A DNA stretch of 64,000 nt, from positions 32,815,404-32,879,403 of the forward strand of contig CM066916.1 of assembly GCA_033964015.1 (NCBI GenBank), given 5' to 3'. The first letter of the stretch is position 1. The number at the start of each line of letters is the position of its first letter. This document shows positions 61,587-64,000 of this stretch, one piece after another. The DNA is from Scolanthus callimorphus (Eukaryota; Cnidaria; Anthozoa; Actiniaria; Edwardsiidae). A program made the translations under genes and the position numbers. The notes under the pieces are model-generated. The model was not told the origin of the DNA and did not search any database. It saw only the letters and a program-made list of their open reading frames with translations.

Positions 61587-63860
61587 TCAGGGAGAAATCT
61601 GTAACAATGGTATCTTTTCGTAGTATGTGCTGCCACTTGTGGACAAGCATTCCCCTCCGTAACCCCCACAGGTTGTATTGCTCAGTTCGCACACTCCCCC
61701 TGGATTGATGTAATTGAAAGACTGGCATTCCGTCCTCAGGAAGCAATACATCTGACATTCCTTCAAGCTGAGTAGCCCGGCACCTGATGCGAACACGTGA
61801 TTCACAATGCGTCTCGGCTGTTGAGCTTGCAGTATGGCATCCTCGGGGACGAGGTCTACAAAGGGACGCAACAATGACAAACGTTTTTACCAAATGGGAT
61901 TGGAGCGAGCCGCGGAGGTTCCCTGTGGATGCGCAAAAAAGATCTGGCCGAGCTGCTAAGCTATTATAGATCCAACATGGAGGATGCATCGAAAAAGCGA
62001 AGCTCTAAAATTTCTGGAAGTTCTCGCTCAAAAATCAGTATTCATTACCGTGCATCTTTCTCTTTCTGTATGTATTGTTTTCGTTTTTGTTAATTATTTT
62101 GTCTGGAAAACTAAATAAATAAATCAATATTCAACATACCGATGGTCGAAACATTTCTTCCAATAATGCAGTATGTTCCAGCTACATCATCTGGAGGGTC
62201 CACGAATTTGTACAGATAGAATCCGTAGCATCTGCCGATATGGATGTTCACCAGGACAAGTGACTGAGAGAAATCGTATTCAGATTTTGCTAACGATAAT
62301 GTGTGCTTGATAAAGCCATCTTGGATTGACGGGAGAGGTTTTGACTTACTGTACATCCTGCCCAGCCAACCAGAGAGCTGGAAGCGAGAAAAAAAAAATC
62401 AAAAGAACGATTATCGGATATAGAAGTGTTCCGTTCTTCACGAACCCACGCGGGCTACCTTGCTGAAGCCCGCAAAAAGAAAACAAGAGTACGATTTCTC
62501 ACAGAGAATTTCTGCAGAAACCCTTCCATGGGAAAAGCTGAATATTCCATGGTAGAAGAATGGGAAGTGTTCGGATTTCCCATGGCTATCCATGTGAATT
62601 CCGAACACTTCCCATGCGTGTGCGATCGGAAATTCAGCTTTTCCCATGGATGGGTTTCTGCAGAAATCCCGTGTTTCCAGAGTATCTGCATGTTTTAGCG
62701 AATTTTCGGCCTGCTTTTTTCGCAAAGGTCTCATGAGGAAAAATACTTACAGACCTTCCAAATGAGGCGCGGGGGGGGGGGGACTTCCTAATAAGGAAGT
62801 TTTGCAACGTCGGCCAAGTCGACAATTTTGGCGAGATTTTCTTTATATGTGAATTGATAAAGTTGCATTCTAAAATTCATGAGTTATTCATAAGTTCTGT
62901 GACAAATGTATGAACCCTATATTGGTCACGTGTAGTGTCTATAATTAAGCTGAATCACAACTTTCTACAGTGGCGTAGCAAGGGGGTCCTGGGGTGCCTG
63001 TGACCCCCCTTTTTAGAAGAAACATGCAGTAAATAATAAGAAAACATTGAACAGGAAAGGAGAACGGCATACGTTTTAACAGAAAGTGTCCCCCGGGGGG
63101 GGGGACTCCCCTATTTTGGGGGCGGGGGTGCTCGTCGGGAACTTTCGATTTTACCCCTAAAAGGTACCTAAAATGGCGTCGCTTAGTTGATTTTGACCCC
63201 CAAAAGGTACCACCAAGACGAATTTTCCCTCGTAATTTTCTCTTGAATTTTTTTCAGAGCAGAAACTACGTCTGAATTAGGCTTCAAACAAGCGTGTTTT
63301 GCTAGAACGGACCCCTAAACTGGTACCTATCTTTAAAAAAATTGCAAGTTTTCAAATTTTACCCCTAAAAGGTACCAGAGGCCTAATTTTAAACCCTAAA
63401 AGGTACGACGAGCACCCCCGCCCCAAAAATATGGGAGTCCCCCCCTCCCCCCCCGGGAAGTAACCCCCCTCTCGAATCCTGGCTACGCCCCTGTTCTATG
63501 ACTTTAGCGCGCGGCGCAATAGAGCACACGTATGTTGGAGGACCCCCCTGAAATCCTGGCTACGCCCCTGTTCTAGTGACCTTAGCGGCGCAATAGAGGA
63601 CACGTGATGTTGGGAGACACAAGAACGTTGTAAAATCACAAGTCGCAGGCGAGAGAGTTTACGTTTCGAGTGCCCCTCCCAACATCTAAGGTTCTTACTT
63701 ACCGATTTGCCATCATGGCATTTGGCATACTTATCCGAGATTTGATTCCCGACACTTGCGTCAAGTCGGAACCACTCGGATGACGTCAGGTTGCTTGTGG
63801 CTCTCAGAGTGGAATATGGCCTCATACACACCGACAAAGCACCTGCCGGGTAATGCGATA
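61587..63860 (-). CDS. 3' part of a PAN/apple-domain protein
   Basis: Three minus-strand exons: 63703-63860 (5' border uncertain), 62140-62357 (acceptor uncertain; 62343 would keep phase with the previous exon), and 61587-61855 (terminal). The junction of the last two is phase-perfect. The last exon encodes a PAN/apple-type module: LSLKECQMYCFLRTECQSFN, YINPGGVCELSNTTC, GGECL, ending YYEKIPLLQISP and stop. The Cys pattern C-x3-C, C-x-SFNY is typical. PAN modules are extracellular and bind proteins or glycans. The middle exon (LVNIHIGRCYGFYLYKFVDP) and the first (SSEWFRLDASVGNQ, KYAKCHDGKS) are Cys-poor and not recognised. No signal peptide is in view, so the 5' end lies beyond the window or in unseen exons. 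Confidence 0.7.
62507..62671. repeat. Inverted repeat inside the PAN gene intron
   Basis: The arms TTTCTGCAGAAACCCTTCCA and GGATGGGTTTCTGCAGAAAT, and GGGAAGTGTTCGGATTTCCC with its complement, form a hairpin of about 165 bp. Frames on both strands over it look alike because of the palindrome and are not exons. Confidence 0.75.
63090..63457. mobile_element. G/C-run TIR element, copy 2
   Basis: The left CCCCGGGGGGGGGGACTCCC and GGGGGCGGGGGTGCTCGTCGG are inverted against ACGAGCACCCCCGCCCC and the C-rich right end. The interior repeats AAAGGTACC five times. Nested in a GGGGCGTAGCCAGG-type repeat (about 62975-63500). Confidence 0.8.
63570..63690. repeat. GGCGCAATAGAGGACACGTG repeat
   Basis: Shares GGCGCAATRGAGNACACGTGATGTTGGGAGA and GAACGTTGTAAA words with 13170-13310 and, in part, with 63500-63540. 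It ends just before the PAN gene exon at 63703. Confidence 0.55.
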
Positions 63861-64000
63861 CTGATGACAATAGGCCATGTTATTGCCCATATCTTGTGAG
63901 ATCCACGGCTAAACCCGCATAATTTGCTGGTGGCGAAAGTCTTATAAGCTCAAACATTCTCCAGTACGTTTTTGATACTTTTTTCAGGGCTTAACCTGAA

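Noticed and set aside
61387..61989. A 200-residue minus-strand frame
   Set aside because: It overlaps the PAN-domain exon in another frame. The PAN frame has homology, Cys pattern and a phase-correct splice junction.
62438..62734. Similar frames on both strands that could be a PAN-gene exon
   Set aside because: They arise from a palindrome and contain no conserved domain or convincing splice sites.

Overview
This is animal nuclear DNA. It is intron-rich, AT-leaning, and full of short inverted-repeat transposons. Five protein genes can be read almost completely, and two receptor-like genes in part. Gene content (a Glass-type zinc finger factor, a dynein-2 intermediate chain, FAM184A, CDC23/APC8, SRCR and PAN/apple exons), vertebrate-like exon structure and the repeat repertoire (foldback MITEs, tRNA-headed SINEs) suggest a marine invertebrate. 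A cnidarian, probably an anthozoan (coral or anemone), is my best guess. That is inference, because no organelle or rRNA marker is present.

Layout. 1-1.5 kb: one SRCR exon on the minus strand, cut by a 100-N gap next to a G-run and a hairpin. 5.1-11.4 kb (+): a glass-like gene with six exons and five C2H2 fingers. 13.6-26.2 kb (-): DYNC2I2 (WDR34) in 17 exons, including a probable U12-type intron. 26.45-38.7 kb (+): FAM184A in 13 exons, head to head with DYNC2I2 across 231 bp that holds an RFX X-box-like site. 40.9-41.3 kb (-): a small Lys/Glu-rich AT-hook protein. 44.0-55.4 kb (-): CDC23/APC8 in 15 exons. 55.4-61.6 kb: gene-free, with a 275-bp satellite array of about eight near-identical copies. 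61.6-63.9 kb (-): the 3' part of a PAN/apple-domain gene.

Reconstructing exons from splice sites and reading phase shows a technical pattern. All five near-complete genes need single missing bases restored (about ten, always deletions, often beside a short homopolymer or doubled base). With these, total lengths become exact multiples of three: 298, 481, 1129, 133 and 576 residues. This looks like residual indel error in the assembly rather than pseudogenes.

Functionally, DYNC2I2 (retrograde intraflagellar transport) and its divergent neighbour FAM184A share a promoter with an X-box-like motif, which suggests ciliary co-regulation. CDC23 is a core APC/C subunit. No multi-gene novel operon-like system is apparent. 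The most unusual signals are the U12 intron with AT-AT ends, the X-box promoter and the satellite array.
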